From Valencia hispanica (taxonomy: Eukaryota > Chordata > Actinopteri > Cyprinodontiformes > Valenciidae), in assembly GCA_963556495.2 (NCBI GenBank), contig OY747705.1:7372501-7436500 (forward strand): a stretch of DNA of 64,000 nucleotides. Direction: 5' to 3'. The position numbers and the translations under genes were made by a program. How positions within the stretch are numbered: position 1 is the first letter of the stretch; the number at the start of each line of letters is the position of its first letter. A model generated the notes under the pieces. It made no database searches, had not been told where the DNA came from, and was given only the letters and a program-made list of their open reading frames with translations. Of this stretch, positions 11,236 through 21,987 are shown in pieces.

Positions 11236-11365
11236 CCATCCATCCTTCCATCAATTTTCTATACCCGTCCATCTTATGCAGGGTTGCGGGGGCTGGTGCC
11301 TATCTCCAGCAGTCACGGGGCGACAGGCCGGGTACACCCTGGACAGTTTGACAGTCCATTGCAAG
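11236..11365 (-). repeat. RTE/Rex3-like 3' tail (reverse)
   Basis: CATCCATCCTTCCATC followed by ATTTTCTATACCCGTCC, GCAGGGTTGCGGGGGCTGG and GGGTACACCCTGGACAG. This is the reverse form of the tails at 7081 and 33434, with more of the upstream part kept. Confidence 0.65.
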
Positions 11366-11368
11366 TTA

Positions 11369-11540
11369 ATAAAATCATTAAGTTGAATTAAAACAGGCTT
11401 TTCTAAAATCTTGCTAAAAAACGGTAAGTTGGATAACAATTGAAGGTAGTTAAAATCATTCAAATCTAAGTTGCTCTTCTTTAGCAGGGGTCTCACCGCC
11501 GCCCCTTTAAAGGCAAAGTGATGTGTCGGCTCAAACGAGA
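11369..11540 (-). pseudogene. LINE RT fragment (N-terminal RT region)
   Basis: In the minus frame the residues VRPLLKKSNLDLNDFN and LSNLPFFSKILEKPVLIQL match the stretch that precedes RT domain 1 in L2-like LINEs (usually ...NYRPISNLPFLSKILEK...). The YRPI core is changed and the piece is under 60 codons. It abuts the RTE-like tail, so two unrelated fragments lie side by side. Confidence 0.65.
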
Positions 11541-11827
11541 CAGCTCTTAGTTTCAAGTAACCGATCGGAACTGGTTCCTGGCTGGAGCAGCCAAACTTTT
11601 ATATATATATTTTTTTCTGTCCAAGCTGTACGTGATTGGTCAACTCCATGATGTGTGGTGGAGCAGGAGGGGGAGAGAAGAGGGAGGGAATACAGACACA
11701 GCACCACAAACACGCATAGAAACGGGAGCATGTAGGAGGAAAAGAAGCGCTACAGACAAAACATGCTGGAATGGTGAGAAAATAAGGGACAGCAGGAATC
11801 AGAAAAATTTGGATGCATTTCAATTAC
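11541..11827. other. spacer
   Basis: Nothing recognised; short AT run at 11599-11615. Confidence 0.3.
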
Positions 11828-12095
11828 ATTAATAATTCAAAGGCAGTGTATAGAATGGAAAGTTAAAATGTCATATCGAGCAGGCTCTGCAGTCATCTAC
11901 ATCATCTTGGCATTTGCATGTTGTTTCACTGAATGTATGTAAAATATTTATAAACAAACTATTTACAGTTTGTTTTTGAACTTCAACATTAATTTATTTT
12001 TGTAGCACTTTTTTCCATATAAATAACCTTTGATATAATTGAAAGAGCCCGTTCTTTTTAGTGAGCCGAGCCGTTAAAACACAAATCTATACCGT
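11828..12095 (+). repeat. fragment of hAT-like repeat seen at 60600-61450
   Basis: Shares AATTCAAAGGCA..GTGTAGAA, AGCAGGCTCT, CATCATCT and GTTCTTTTTAGTGAGCC with 60690-61025. Ends are not preserved here. Confidence 0.55.
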
Positions 12096-12760
12096 TGTGT
12101 TGGCACCATTAATTCCCTTCAATCGTGTAAACTCCTACTTCCTGTTTCAGCTTATCAATCCACGTTCCACTTCACTCACCAGTCAGTTTTATTGGTTGGC
12201 AAACTGTTCTGAAGAAGAAGCTGCTGATCATTCACATTCCATTCCTTGTCAATACATTTGGTTCATTTCAAACACAATAGTGTCCACTTAAACTGCTAAG
12301 ATTTTGACTTTTTACACCATTATATTTAAATGTCAGACAATTATTCACAAAGATTACTGAGCAGCATAATACAGTATGTTTTAAAGCTCCTCTCTACAAA
12401 GTTAATGTTGTCCTTGTTTGTACATTTGTGAGACAATAACATAATTTTCAGGTAGGAGGAGAGAAACTGTCAACACTTTTAGGCAAGCTTGATCATGCAT
12501 GATAACACACTCTTCCTGTAAAGAATAGAACTGCTTTTATTTGTCAACCTAAATATTTGGCTTTTAAGGATTCTTCAACACAATCCCAAGAAGATTCTGG
12601 ACTTGGATCTTGATCATTCTCAAGTAAGCAGAGAATAGCACTGTGCCTGGGTCAGTGTATTGCTAGAAACACACAAACACGCAAACTCAGTCAGCAATGC
12701 TCAGTCGACATCATAAAAACCTCGAATTTAATGAGCCTCCCTGGCTCACTTTATCAATTC
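12096..12760. other. spacer
   Basis: No gene or repeat recognised. Confidence 0.35.
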
Positions 12761-12900
12761 AATTCAGTTTATTTATATAGCGCCAATTCACAACAGATGT
12801 CATCTCAAGGCACTTAACAAGAAGTCATTTTAATACATTTATACAAACATTCCAATCAGTTTAAAAGTTTCCTATTTAAGGAATCCCAGAAGATTGCGTT
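12761..12900 (-). repeat. L2 LINE 3' tail
   Basis: Reverse of 1740-1885: TATATAGCGCCAATTCACAAC, TGTCATCTCAAGGCACTTAA and on to CCTATTTAAGGAATCCCAG. Confidence 0.85.
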
Positions 12901-13369
12901 TATAATGATTGACCTTGGCATTGTGTATACATGCTTTACTCAGTTTGAGCTATTTTCCAGCTTCCGCCCTGATTATTCTCTTACACTGTCTGTCACTTGT
13001 CATTTTTCTTGTTAACACCCCAACTAGGTTGCCAACAAAGCCAGTTTGTTCTAAATAGACCTAACACGTATGCTACATTCTAGTCAGTATGTTTCCTGTT
13101 TTCCTGTAATCTAGTTTCAGGTAATGTTATTGCATACATTACAAAACTGAATATGTTGGTATCAGATAACAATATTTTAGAATGTAATAAATATATACAT
13201 TTTCATTCATATGCAGCTTTGCATTGAATGTGATCGTAAATGTAAAAATAAAATACAGATCTTTGTATGTTTTGAACCCTATGCCTCTTTTTAGAGATCT
13301 GCTCGGAAATGACATGCCTGTAACTAAATGTGTTAAAGTTCACCCCCCAGCCATGACTCAGTCTCAGCC
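12901..13369. other. spacer before gypsy remnant
   Basis: No motif is recognised. It may include decayed gag of the following element. Confidence 0.3.
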
Positions 13370-13385
13370 TCCTCCTCATTCTCCT

Positions 13386-13512
13386 GAACCTTTGCAACTA
13401 GGTAGAACACAGCCTACACCTGTAGAAAGACAGAGGCGCAGGTCAACAGGCTGCTGCCTGTATTGTGCTTCACCCCAACATTTTATTTAAGTTTGCCCGG
13501 TTCACACAAAAC
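13386..13512 (+). pseudogene. gypsy gag zinc finger
   Basis: EPLQLGRTQPTPVERQRRR followed by CLYCASPQHFI, a TAA stop at 13489-13491, then VCP. This is a CCHC knuckle (C-x2-C-x4-H-x4-C) whose last spacer holds the stop, so the finger is broken. Confidence 0.75.
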
Positions 13513-13689
13513 ACCCCACAGGTCAGTGAATCTGGGGGTTCTGCCGGGGAAAAACAACAACCACAGGTTCATGATTTCTTCTTTCATTAGCATTAACAAT
13601 AATCACTTTTCAATCGACTCATGAATTATATCTGGTTCAAAAAATAAAACCTTCTTCATCCTGAAATCATTCATCAGTGCAACATTTCT

Positions 13690-13910
13690 GTCCAGAGACT
13701 TGATCCTCCCATCAGAGTTACCGCTCTAGATGGCCGTATCATGTCCACCATAACTCATCAGACTGAGCCAGCTCTCAATTTTAGTATATGGCAACTATCA
13801 CCAATCCATTCAGTTCTTTGTTTTTCCCGCCAAAGACTCTCCCATTGTCCTTGGATACCCCTGGCTCCTTACCCACAATCCTCAAATTAACTAGTCAAAA
13901 CAACAAATCG
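13690..13910 (+). pseudogene. gypsy protease/linker region
   Basis: One frame reads DPPIRVTALDGRIM near 13700. A second frame from about 13785 reads FFVFPAKDSPIVLGYPWLL, the usual end of the gypsy protease before RT. The two parts are separated by a frameshift, and the catalytic D-S/T-G is not seen. Confidence 0.65.
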
Positions 13911-14062
13911 AATCCTGGAGTCTATTCTATTTACAGAGCTGCCTACAGTCAGCCCTTCCATCCAGACAGCCCAACCCACAGCATAATCTTCAACCACCAG
14001 ATCTCTCCAACGTTCCAGAGGAGTACCACAATCTTCAACAGGTTTTTAGTGAGGATCTAGCC

Positions 14063-14641
14063 ATGTCTTTGCCACCTCACCACCCTTATGACTGTTCCAT
14101 TGATCTCCTTCCAGGTGGCCCACTTCCCCCAGGACGACTCCTCAACATTTCAGGAAAAGAACGTGAAGGGATGGAAAAATTATATCAACTCACTCAAAGC
14201 CGGCATCATCTGTCCATCCTCATGACCACTTGGAACAGGTTTTTTCTTCTTCTTGTGTCTGCCTTCGAACTGGTCCAAAAAGCCAAACTGGATCTGAGGA
14301 AGGCATACCACCTGCTAAGAATTCAAGAAGGAGATGAATGGAAAACAACTTTCAAAACCCACATCGGCCACTACGAATATCTAGTCATGCTATTTGGACT
14401 CACCAACGCACCCACCGCCTTTCAAAACCTGGTCAACGACGTTCTCAGAGACTTTCTCCATAAATGTACCTTTGTATACCTTGACGACTTCCTTATCTTT
14501 TCCAACAGCCTTGAAGAACATCGAAGTCACATCCGTCAGGTTCTTCAAAGGCTGTTGAAGAACTGCCTCTATGTAAAAGCAGAAAAATGTGAATTCCATA
14601 TACCATCCAGTCTTGAACCTGACTTGTTCAAAACTCTGTAG
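14063..14641 (+). pseudogene. gypsy reverse transcriptase, truncated
   Basis: A 192-codon frame. It starts with [20 protein letters not shown], then shows RT domain blocks [13 protein letters not shown], the [18 protein letters not shown] block and the catalytic YLDDFLIFS (the usual YVDD/YIDD box). Between the leader and the KLDLRKAY block about 40 residues are compressed or scrambled. After EKCEFH the sequence leaves the family, so the thumb, RNase H and integrase are lost. Dead copy. Confidence 0.85.
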
Positions 14642-14689
14642 AAGAAATGTTTGAATAGAGATTCCCCCTAAGAGATAAACCCTCTTGGT

Positions 14690-15254
14690 GACTAAGGCCA
14701 TGTACACACATAGCTGTTTACAAAAAACAAAAAACCTCAAATATCCTCATTCCTCACCACCTCGTTTAAAAATAAATAATAATAAAAAAGAAAACCTCCA
14801 CACATAACCACATAAGTGCATTGTTAAGCACATTCATAGACATGAGAAACCTGTAGGAGGCAGTCGTTCCCCAAATCCTATGCACTCAGAATAACTTCCT
14901 AACTTCTACATATAGCAGTAGTTTAGCTTGTAAAAACAAGAAATTAAAAGACGCTTGGGCAATCGATAATGGCAGCACAGCTCTAAGGGCATAAATGCTG
15001 TTTTTGAGTGTAAACACATCGCACATGTGATGTCAGAGCATTTCTGTCGCAGGAAGTGACGTTGCGAATCCTAATACCCCAGTTATTTCTGTCCAAATGC
15101 AAATGCTTAAAACTGAGAATTCGCAAAACTTGATCGCAGTTTTTTTTTTTTTTTAAGAATCGTTTTTGTTGCTGTAAACCTACATTTGTGTGTGGACAGC
15201 AGGCCAAATTATAGTAACATTTATTTTGTGAGAAACGTGTGGACAAGGCCTGAG
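14690..15254. mobile_element. hAT-like MITE (AGGCC..TGTCCACACG ends)
   Basis: The left end AAGGCCATGTACACACATAG and the right end CGTGTGGACAAGGCC are imperfect inverted repeats of a type common in fish hAT-derived MITEs. Inside, the right part contains ACATTTGTGTGTGGACAGCA, a second copy of the terminal motif. No coding potential. Confidence 0.5.
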
Positions 15255-16386
15255 GCCCTACTGTAGGAGAAGATACGCAGTTTTGCAGAAAATGCAGAGC
15301 TGAAAGCTGCCGGGGAGAGGACCCGACACTCAAAGGCCTGCTGTTAGCACAACAGTCACCTGTCACATGCACACAACTAGCATCTAGCCGCACCCCAAGC
15401 AGCTGCTGCTAGCTGATCAGCTGAGCACAGCTTGTTTCCCTCTTTAATGTTGAGAATCCAGGACACACAACCAATTCACTCTTCTACGGAAATCTGAAAA
15501 CCGCTCAAGTAAGGTTGTGTCTGGGCAGATTTATATTAGCTTAGGATAAACAATTTAAGAATTGATTTGATTGTCTATTTCACTGTGTTTTTGCTGCATT
15601 TGAAAGATTGCGTTCTTAAATACAAACAGGCCATTTGGCCTGCGGTATAAACAGTGGTTTTTTTTGTTGTTGTTTTTTTAGGTTATTGACCTATAGAAAG
15701 ACCTATTTTAATCATACAACATGCATTACTCCGTCCCACTGGAGTTTTTCTTTCTTCTCTGGTGCTAAGCTACACAGAGTGATACATTAACCTGTGCGAC
15801 ATGCTAAAAATAGCTCTGTGCTGATGAACATTAAACATTTATCCATTTGTGCAGCTTGCTTCAGCAGATTACTGACTCTAATAAACAATACAAATTGTTA
15901 TTTATGGTATTCAAAATAAGAATTGGCTTTAAAATAGATGGCTTACACACCCAAAAACTGGTCAATTGGAAACTGCGTTCTTAGTATGCCAAAATACTAA
16001 AATTAGATCTATCACTGTGGTGACTAATCCATAAATAGAATCAGTTGTTCAAAGGTTATTGATTTTTTACTTAGCAAATTATTTAACTTGCTCCAAATAA
16101 TGTTTAGTCTTCTCTTCTACTTTGCATTATGAATTGGTTGTTTAAACACACCCAAATTGTGCTAATTAGTCTTAGATTAATCATAATTAGTTTACAACTA
16201 ACTTCTCTAAGCTAACTTCCAAAACCCTCCAATGCTAGCCTTGGTCTTTAAGCATACATATTCATGCAGGACTGTGACATCACAATCAATTTACTGGTTA
16301 TTTTATCTACTTCTTTGGACATTGGTACATTTTTACTGCTTTTACTGCTTTTACTTTTGTTAGTTTTATTGTTCATTCTTCCTGTA
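15255..16386. other. spacer
   Basis: No gene or named repeat recognised. A and T runs occur at 15655-15680. Confidence 0.35.
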
Positions 16387-17547
16387 CAGTGGGGCAAAAA
16401 AAAGTATTTAGCAGCCACCGATTGTGCAAGTTGTCCCGCTCAAAAAGATGAGAGAAGTTTGCAATTTCCATCATAGGTATTCTTCAACTGTGAGAGACAG
16501 AATGTAAAAACAAAATCCAGGAAAACATATTATACAATTTTTAAAGAGTTTTTGTATAATGGTGCAGAAAATAGGTATTTAGCACCTAAAAAAAGCACAA
16601 ATTCTGGCCCTCACAGAGCTGTTACTACTTCTATAGGAAGCTCTTTTAATTATTAGACAATGGAATAAATGCAAGATCCCTGACAATCTCACTTGACCTG
16701 GGGGTCCATGCAAGATCTCACCTCGTGGGGTCCAAATGATCTTGAGGAAACTGCCCAGAACTACATGGGGGGGAACTATGACCTGAAGAGAGCTGGGACC
16801 ACCGTAACAAAGGTTGCTATTAGAAATACACTACAGTACGTCGTCATGGATTAAAAAAGAAGTCCCCCTACTTAAGCCAGCACATGTCTAGACCCGTCTA
16901 AGGTTTGCTAAAGACCATCTGGATGATCCAGAGGAGGATTTGGAGAATTTCATGTTGAGATGAGACCAAAATAGAACTCTTTGGTATAAATTCCACTTGC
17001 CATGTTTGGAGGCGGAAGAATGCGGAGATGCCTGCCAAGAACACCATATCCACTGTGAAGCACGGGGGTGAAAACATTATGCTTTGGGGCTCCTTTCCTC
17101 AAATACACGACATGGCAGGACGACTGATCCGTATTAAGGAAAGGATGAATGAGACCATGTATTGAGTTTTTGGGTAAAAACCTCCTTCAATCAATAAGCT
17201 CATTGAAAATTAAATGTGGCTGGATCTTCCAGCATGACAATAATCCCAAACACACCAACAAAGGATTGGCTATGTAAAAAGCATTTTAAGGTTCTGGAGT
17301 TGCCTAGCCAGTCTGGAGACCTTAATCTAATAGAGAATCTGTAGAGGGAGTTAAAAGTCTGTGTTGCCCAGCGACAGCCCCAAAACATCACGGGCCAAAT
17401 ATTTATTTTCTGCACCATTATACAAATAAATTATTTTTAAAAAATCATACAATGTGATTTCCTGATTTATTTTTTTTACATTCTGTCTCTCACAGGGAAG
17501 TGGGACAACTTGCACAATCGGTGGCTACTAATTTTTTTGCCCCACTA
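16387..17547 (+). mobile_element. Tc1-like transposon, degenerate
   Basis: Ends CAGTGGGGCAAAAAAAAGTA and, inverted, TACTAATTTTTTTGCCCCAC, each followed inward by the ATTGTGCAAGTTGTCCC-type repeat. The transposase (plus strand) is readable only in scraps: RFAKDHLDDPEED near 16900, then [17 protein letters not shown] at about 17290-17345, where the usual [11 protein letters not shown] has two changes. Many stops and a shortened N-terminus show it is dead. A TA lies on the left boundary. Confidence 0.85.
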
Positions 17548-17949
17548 TAAAAGGAAAAAGAAAAAATGAAGAGCAAACCTCGCAAAAGTAAATCAATCTA
17601 TCTAATAAAAATGAGCATTATTTCTATAAAAGAAAAAAGTTGACCCAGTTCATAAATAACGACAGATTACCTTCCAGAGGCAAGAAAAACTAAAAAGAAA
17701 ACACAAAAATAGACAAATACTGGCAAAGTAATTTAAATTGTGTGGTAGATCAAATATAATAAGACATTTTAACTAACTCAGCTAAAACCTTTGTCTGCCA
17801 TCATTTTCAAACTGGTTAAAGACAAAAACCAATTTGTTGGCTTATTTTATGCTTTAATTGTTTTAAACACCCCTACAGTTGGATTGGCTGTTGGAGGACC
17901 TGAGTGGTCTTGGTGGTTGGTACGGTGACAACAGGTCTTCTACTAGTTT
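17548..17949. other. spacer
   Basis: Nothing recognised. Confidence 0.35.
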
Positions 17950-18060
17950 ATCCATCCATCCATTTTCTGTACCCGTCATTCCTATGCAGGGTGCCTATCT
18001 CCAGCTGTCACGGGACGAGAGGCGGTGTACACTCTGGACGGTTCTCCCGTCCATGGCAGG
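17950..18060 (-). repeat. RTE/Rex3-like 3' tail (reverse)
   Basis: CCATCCATCCATTTTCTGTA, CCCGTCATTCCTATGCAGGG and CTCCAGCTGTCACGGGACG. Same family as 11236-11365. Confidence 0.65.
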
Positions 18061-18071
18061 ACTGTACAATG

Positions 18072-18445
18072 TCACTTTCATTACTTGAGCACATTACCGC
18101 CACCCACTGGTAAAGAGTGTGAAAGTAATCATGTTTGGTTGTGAGCGGTGTACAAATCCATACCCTCCTCTTGCCATGATTGGATGGAAATTCGAGAAAC
18201 AAGATTTGTTGGTCAAAACCAGCCATTCATTGGTTCTTCTAGGCAAGCCAAATATGGTAAAAAATGTTTTGAAACTTGAAACCTGCAACTTGAAACTTGT
18301 AACTTGTATTTTTAAAATGTGTGCAAGTTACAAAACATAACTTACAAGTTACAAAACGTAAGTTACAAGTACAAAACTAAAAGTTACAAGTACAAAACTA
18401 AAAGTTACAAGTACAAACATAAAGTCCCAATTCTAGCTCCATAAT
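18072..18445. repeat. dispersed repeat copy A with ACAAGTTAC arrays
   Basis: Homologous to 35665-36070. Both copies run from GCACATTA(C/T)(C/T)GCCACC, through TTGAGAAACA(T)GAT and CATTGGTTCTTC(T/C)AGGCAA, to a low-complexity section built from TTGAAACTTG and then ACAAGTTACAAAA words. Both close with AAAGTCCCAATTCTAGCTCC. The two halves of the simple section are complementary, so it can fold back. Confidence 0.65.
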
Positions 18446-18943
18446 GACCCTATGTAGTGCCTTCAACACACCCTCAATGGAGCAGCAATAAAAGATGGTC
18501 AGCACCTCCTGCCTCAGGTTGGGCCGTCTTCACGATCTCTACAGCTCAATTGGAGGTCTGCATCCATATGGATAACAAGGATAAAAGCTAGACACCCTCA
18601 GATCCAGCAATAGAAGTAGTCACAAAGCTTAGTGGTCATGAGACGTAAAAATAGGAGGATCTTAAAACAACTGTGATGCAGTGATATGATGCAAAGAAAG
18701 CAGCAGTTACACATGAGTCTGCAGGTGTAAACCCAACAGCATAATTTTATGATCCTGCAGTGTTCAGCTAATCTGGAACCTCTGTCACAAAACACTTTGG
18801 CTTAAGTGTATGCGAGACATTTTGATCGTACACTCTAAAAAGTGTATTCCAGCAGTAGTAGAAGTAATGTAGAGTTCTGAGTGAGTTTCATTCAGATTTC
18901 TGCTTTAGTGGAGGCAGTCTAAATTTGTGGAGTATATCAACCT
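18446..18943. other. spacer
   Basis: Nothing recognised. Confidence 0.35.
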
Positions 18944-19085
18944 GGAATTGGCTATGTGCACAATATGGCAGCCACTAACTTCCGGTCAAAGTGTGTGATG
19001 GACGGGACTTCCGGCTGCTTCCCGGCAGGTCCTGTAAATCAACCTTGTTTGTTGTTGTCAAAGAAAGCTAGCGAGTGGAGGAAAA

Positions 19086-21571
19086 ATGAGTTTGTTCGGT
19101 GTCCAGAAAAGGAGATTGACCTATCAATGGGTTGGAGGATCATCACTTCACTGTTGTGTTCCTAAATGTACGTGTTCTTCACGGCACAATTCTTGCCTTA
19201 GCTTCCACTGCTTCCCTGCTGATAATGCAGCGCGTCAGCTATGGCTAGCGAAAATCCGGAGGGATAACTTCACTCCAAATAGGGACACAAGGGTATGTAG
19301 CCGGCATTTCTCTCTGTTCCTGTTCTTTTTGAGTGGAACAACTACTCATTGCCTGAGCTAAGACCCGGTGTGTGGGAACGTAGGCCACGGCTGGAGGAGA
19401 GCCTTGCTGCTGCAGGTCCAACTGAGGACTCTTCGGGATCGGAGATGGAGGTGGTGGCTCCCGATCACGATTATTGTCTTTCACCGGCAACTGGGGTAAT
19501 GGCCAACGAGTTGCAAATGGAAAACGAGTCCCTCCGAAGACAACTTGAGCTGGCGCGGGGTCAAATAGAGAGACTGCAGCTGAGGACGTGTTTCTGTCTG
19601 GAGCGCTTTGCTGGCTCAGATGACCAGATTCGCCATTATACCAGGTGAGTTTGTATTATAATATTCTGTATTTAGTTATAGTAACGTGTGCATGTAGTAT
19701 TCAAAGTACAGTCAGGGTTTCATCTAAAACAATGCTGAGAAACTGTATATATATTTTTTTGGTTTTTGTGATAGCAATTCGCTTACAGCTGAGTAGCTAG
19801 AAGGTGGCCTTTTTACGATTAATTGAAATTAAACTTTGTAGTTTTGCTCATTTTGTGTGTGGTGAGAATTTCTGTGGCTTTAATAGACAACTTTACCATA
19901 CAACGCGGCGTGCATAAACTGGGTCTATGCTGGGGCTGTCATTGCAGCATCCGGAGATCTCAGAGATCCGGGTATCTGTTTAACCTCTTACCCCCACCTG
20001 AACTCAGCGCATTTTCTTCAGTTTGGCTTTAACCCAAATCTAAAACCTTTAAAAAAACATTAAAATAGCAACTAAAACGAGAATGAAAACGCAACAAAAC
20101 GTGACATAAAAACGCGCTGGAAAGGCAACAGAAAAGTGACAAATAAGGTAGCAAAAACACGACAATTAAGCAACATAAGAAGCAATAAAAATGGACAAAC
20201 ATGACCAAAAAGCGACATGAAAGAAACGAAAACGCTTAAAAAATGTGACAAAAACGCAATGGCAACATGATAAAAAAAGTTATGATCACTTTAATAAGTC
20301 TTAGAAGGGGGTAAGAGGTTAACCAAAGATAACTGTCTACCCATAATGCTTGGTCTTAATTTAGTGTAAAAAAATTTTTCATTTTTTTTTTTACAGATTT
20401 GCCTCATACAGGCATTTCCAATATTTTTGGAAGTTAATAGAATCTGCATCCAAGACCAAGATGATCCGGGTCACCAACACCAAGGCCTCTGCTGCTGACT
20501 CTGACAGGTTTCACACATCGACAGTATGAATCTTTTATTTTGATACATAAGTGTTTGACAATCAGGCTTAACAGACTGGCTAGCCCCATCTCTTTGGTTT
20601 ATTCCAGTAAAGTTGGCATTACTGTCTCATTTACATCTACTATTGCAGGAGGATGTCTTAAGTATTTATACATATTTGTGTTTCTCCGTTAAACATGTGC
20701 ATTTTAAATCAATGTCTATAACAGAGCTGATAAGTTATGATGGTGCATTCCTTTCTTTTCCTGTAGGGATTTTTAAAAAACTTATTTAACGTAATTGTAA
20801 ACAATGGCTTTTCTTTTGCAGAAACTTCCTCCTATTGATGAGCTGTTCCTGTTCCTGTTCCTGATGTATTTGTCACTGGGTCTGTCTCTCCAAGATCTAG
20901 CCCAAAGGTTTGACATTCATCGGACAACGGCAAGCAGGATAATTACCACGTGGGCCAACTTCCTGTACCGCCTGCTTGGAAGCCAACGCCTTTGGTTGCC
21001 ACGTGAGGTTGTGCGTGCTCGCCTTCCACCAGAGTTTGCTCCATTCCCTGACACACAAGTAGTGCTTGATTGTACGGAGATCTGCTGCCAGACGCCATCA
21101 GATCTTCTGTTGCAGAGTGAGGTGTTCTCAACATACAAGTCCCACTCTACACTCAAGGCAATGATCGGTATGGCACCCCACGGTGCGATTACATTTGTGT
21201 CAGCCTTGTATGCAGGATCCATGAGCGATCGTGAGATCTTCAAACAGTCTGGCATTATCAATGTGCTACAGCCAGATATGGCCATAATGGTTGACAAGGG
21301 ATTTCTAATTGACAATTTAATTCCCTGCAAAGTGTACCGACCTGCCTTCCTTTCAGGGAAAAAGCAGATGAGTCCAGATGATGTTCTGCGTACTCAGTCA
21401 ATTGCACGCTTGAGGGTACATGTGGAGCGCTGCATCAGGAGAGTGAAAGAGAACAAACTGTTTGAAAAGGTTGTCCCGGTGTCTTTGTGTGGGATCATTG
21501 AGCTGTTCAATGTGTCCTGTTACCTGGTAAATTACCAGAATGGTCCACTAGTTAAAGCATGGGCTACTTAA
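19086..21571 (+). CDS. THAP-finger DDE_Tnp_4 transposase (3 exons, one apparent frameshift)
   Basis: Likely the transposase of the surrounding element, binding its ends through THAP and cutting and joining DNA with an RNase H-fold DDE core. Exons 19086-19644, 20397-20523 and 20822-21571 join with GT-AG introns (GTGAGT, GTATGA; TTACAG, TTTGCAG) in matching phases. Exon 1: THAP finger with CCVPKC near residue 25, the FHCFP box and CSRHF, then a coiled-coil-like ENESLRRQLELARGQIERLQ. Exon 2: FASYRHFQYFWKLIE. Exon 3: KLPPIDELFLFL, the helix-turn-helix LAQRFDIHRTTASRII, then catalytic D in LDCTE, SYKSH, D in GSMSD, DKGF and E in HVERCIRRVKE, all kept. Between CSRHF and EWNNYSLPEL the frame slips by one base at a five-T run (19326-19330). 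Without it the protein would be 478 residues. Confidence 0.85.
20030..20310 (+). repeat. degenerate short tandem repeat in intron 1
   Basis: Irregular repeats of GCAACAAAACGTGACATAAA-like words (AAAACGC, GTGACA, GCAACA) over about 250 bases. It lies between inverted TAACCTCTTACCCCC (19980-19994) and GGGGGTAAGAGGTTA (20307-20321), suggesting a small MITE inserted in the intron. Confidence 0.6.
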
Positions 21572-21987
21572 TCTTTTCAAAGCCCTCAATAAAATGTAAA
21601 TAGCTGAATTTGATGTCTTTAATGAAACTCTGTGTATATATATTATTTTTACTGTTAAATATGGGTGTTTGTTTTCTAATTCCTGTTTCAGGTAAAACAA
21701 GCTACCAAGAATGTTCTGAAGAGCTACTTGTAGAGATCCATCCACTACAGTAGTGACATTTGCTCTGAATTTCCTCTGGGAATATCATTTTGTGTTGTTC
21801 AATACTTTTACTCAATTTGCAAGTAAAATATTTCAAACTACTATGTTTCTTTTATCCTTGTTCAATGAAAACTTATTCAAAGTAATTTATATACAATTTA
21901 ATAGATTTGTACAACACAAACATCCATGAAAAAGCACATTAGGTGAAATTATGTACAATGTTTTTATAAAATATTCACATTAGATAT

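Larger units (their letters stand above)
13370..14645 (+). mobile_element. Ty3/gypsy (Sushi-like) retrotransposon remnant
   Basis: In order on the plus strand: the gag C-terminus with zinc finger (about 13380-13500), a protease-like region (13690-13900), then the start of pol with RT (14040-14630). The order and the PLQLGRT and [20 protein letters not shown] phrases point to the Sushi/chromovirus group of fish. LTRs, integrase and most of gag are missing, and the pieces are in different frames. Confidence 0.8.

Noticed and set aside
20917..21330. 137-codon minus-strand frame
   Set aside because: Antisense shadow of the transposase DDE exon.
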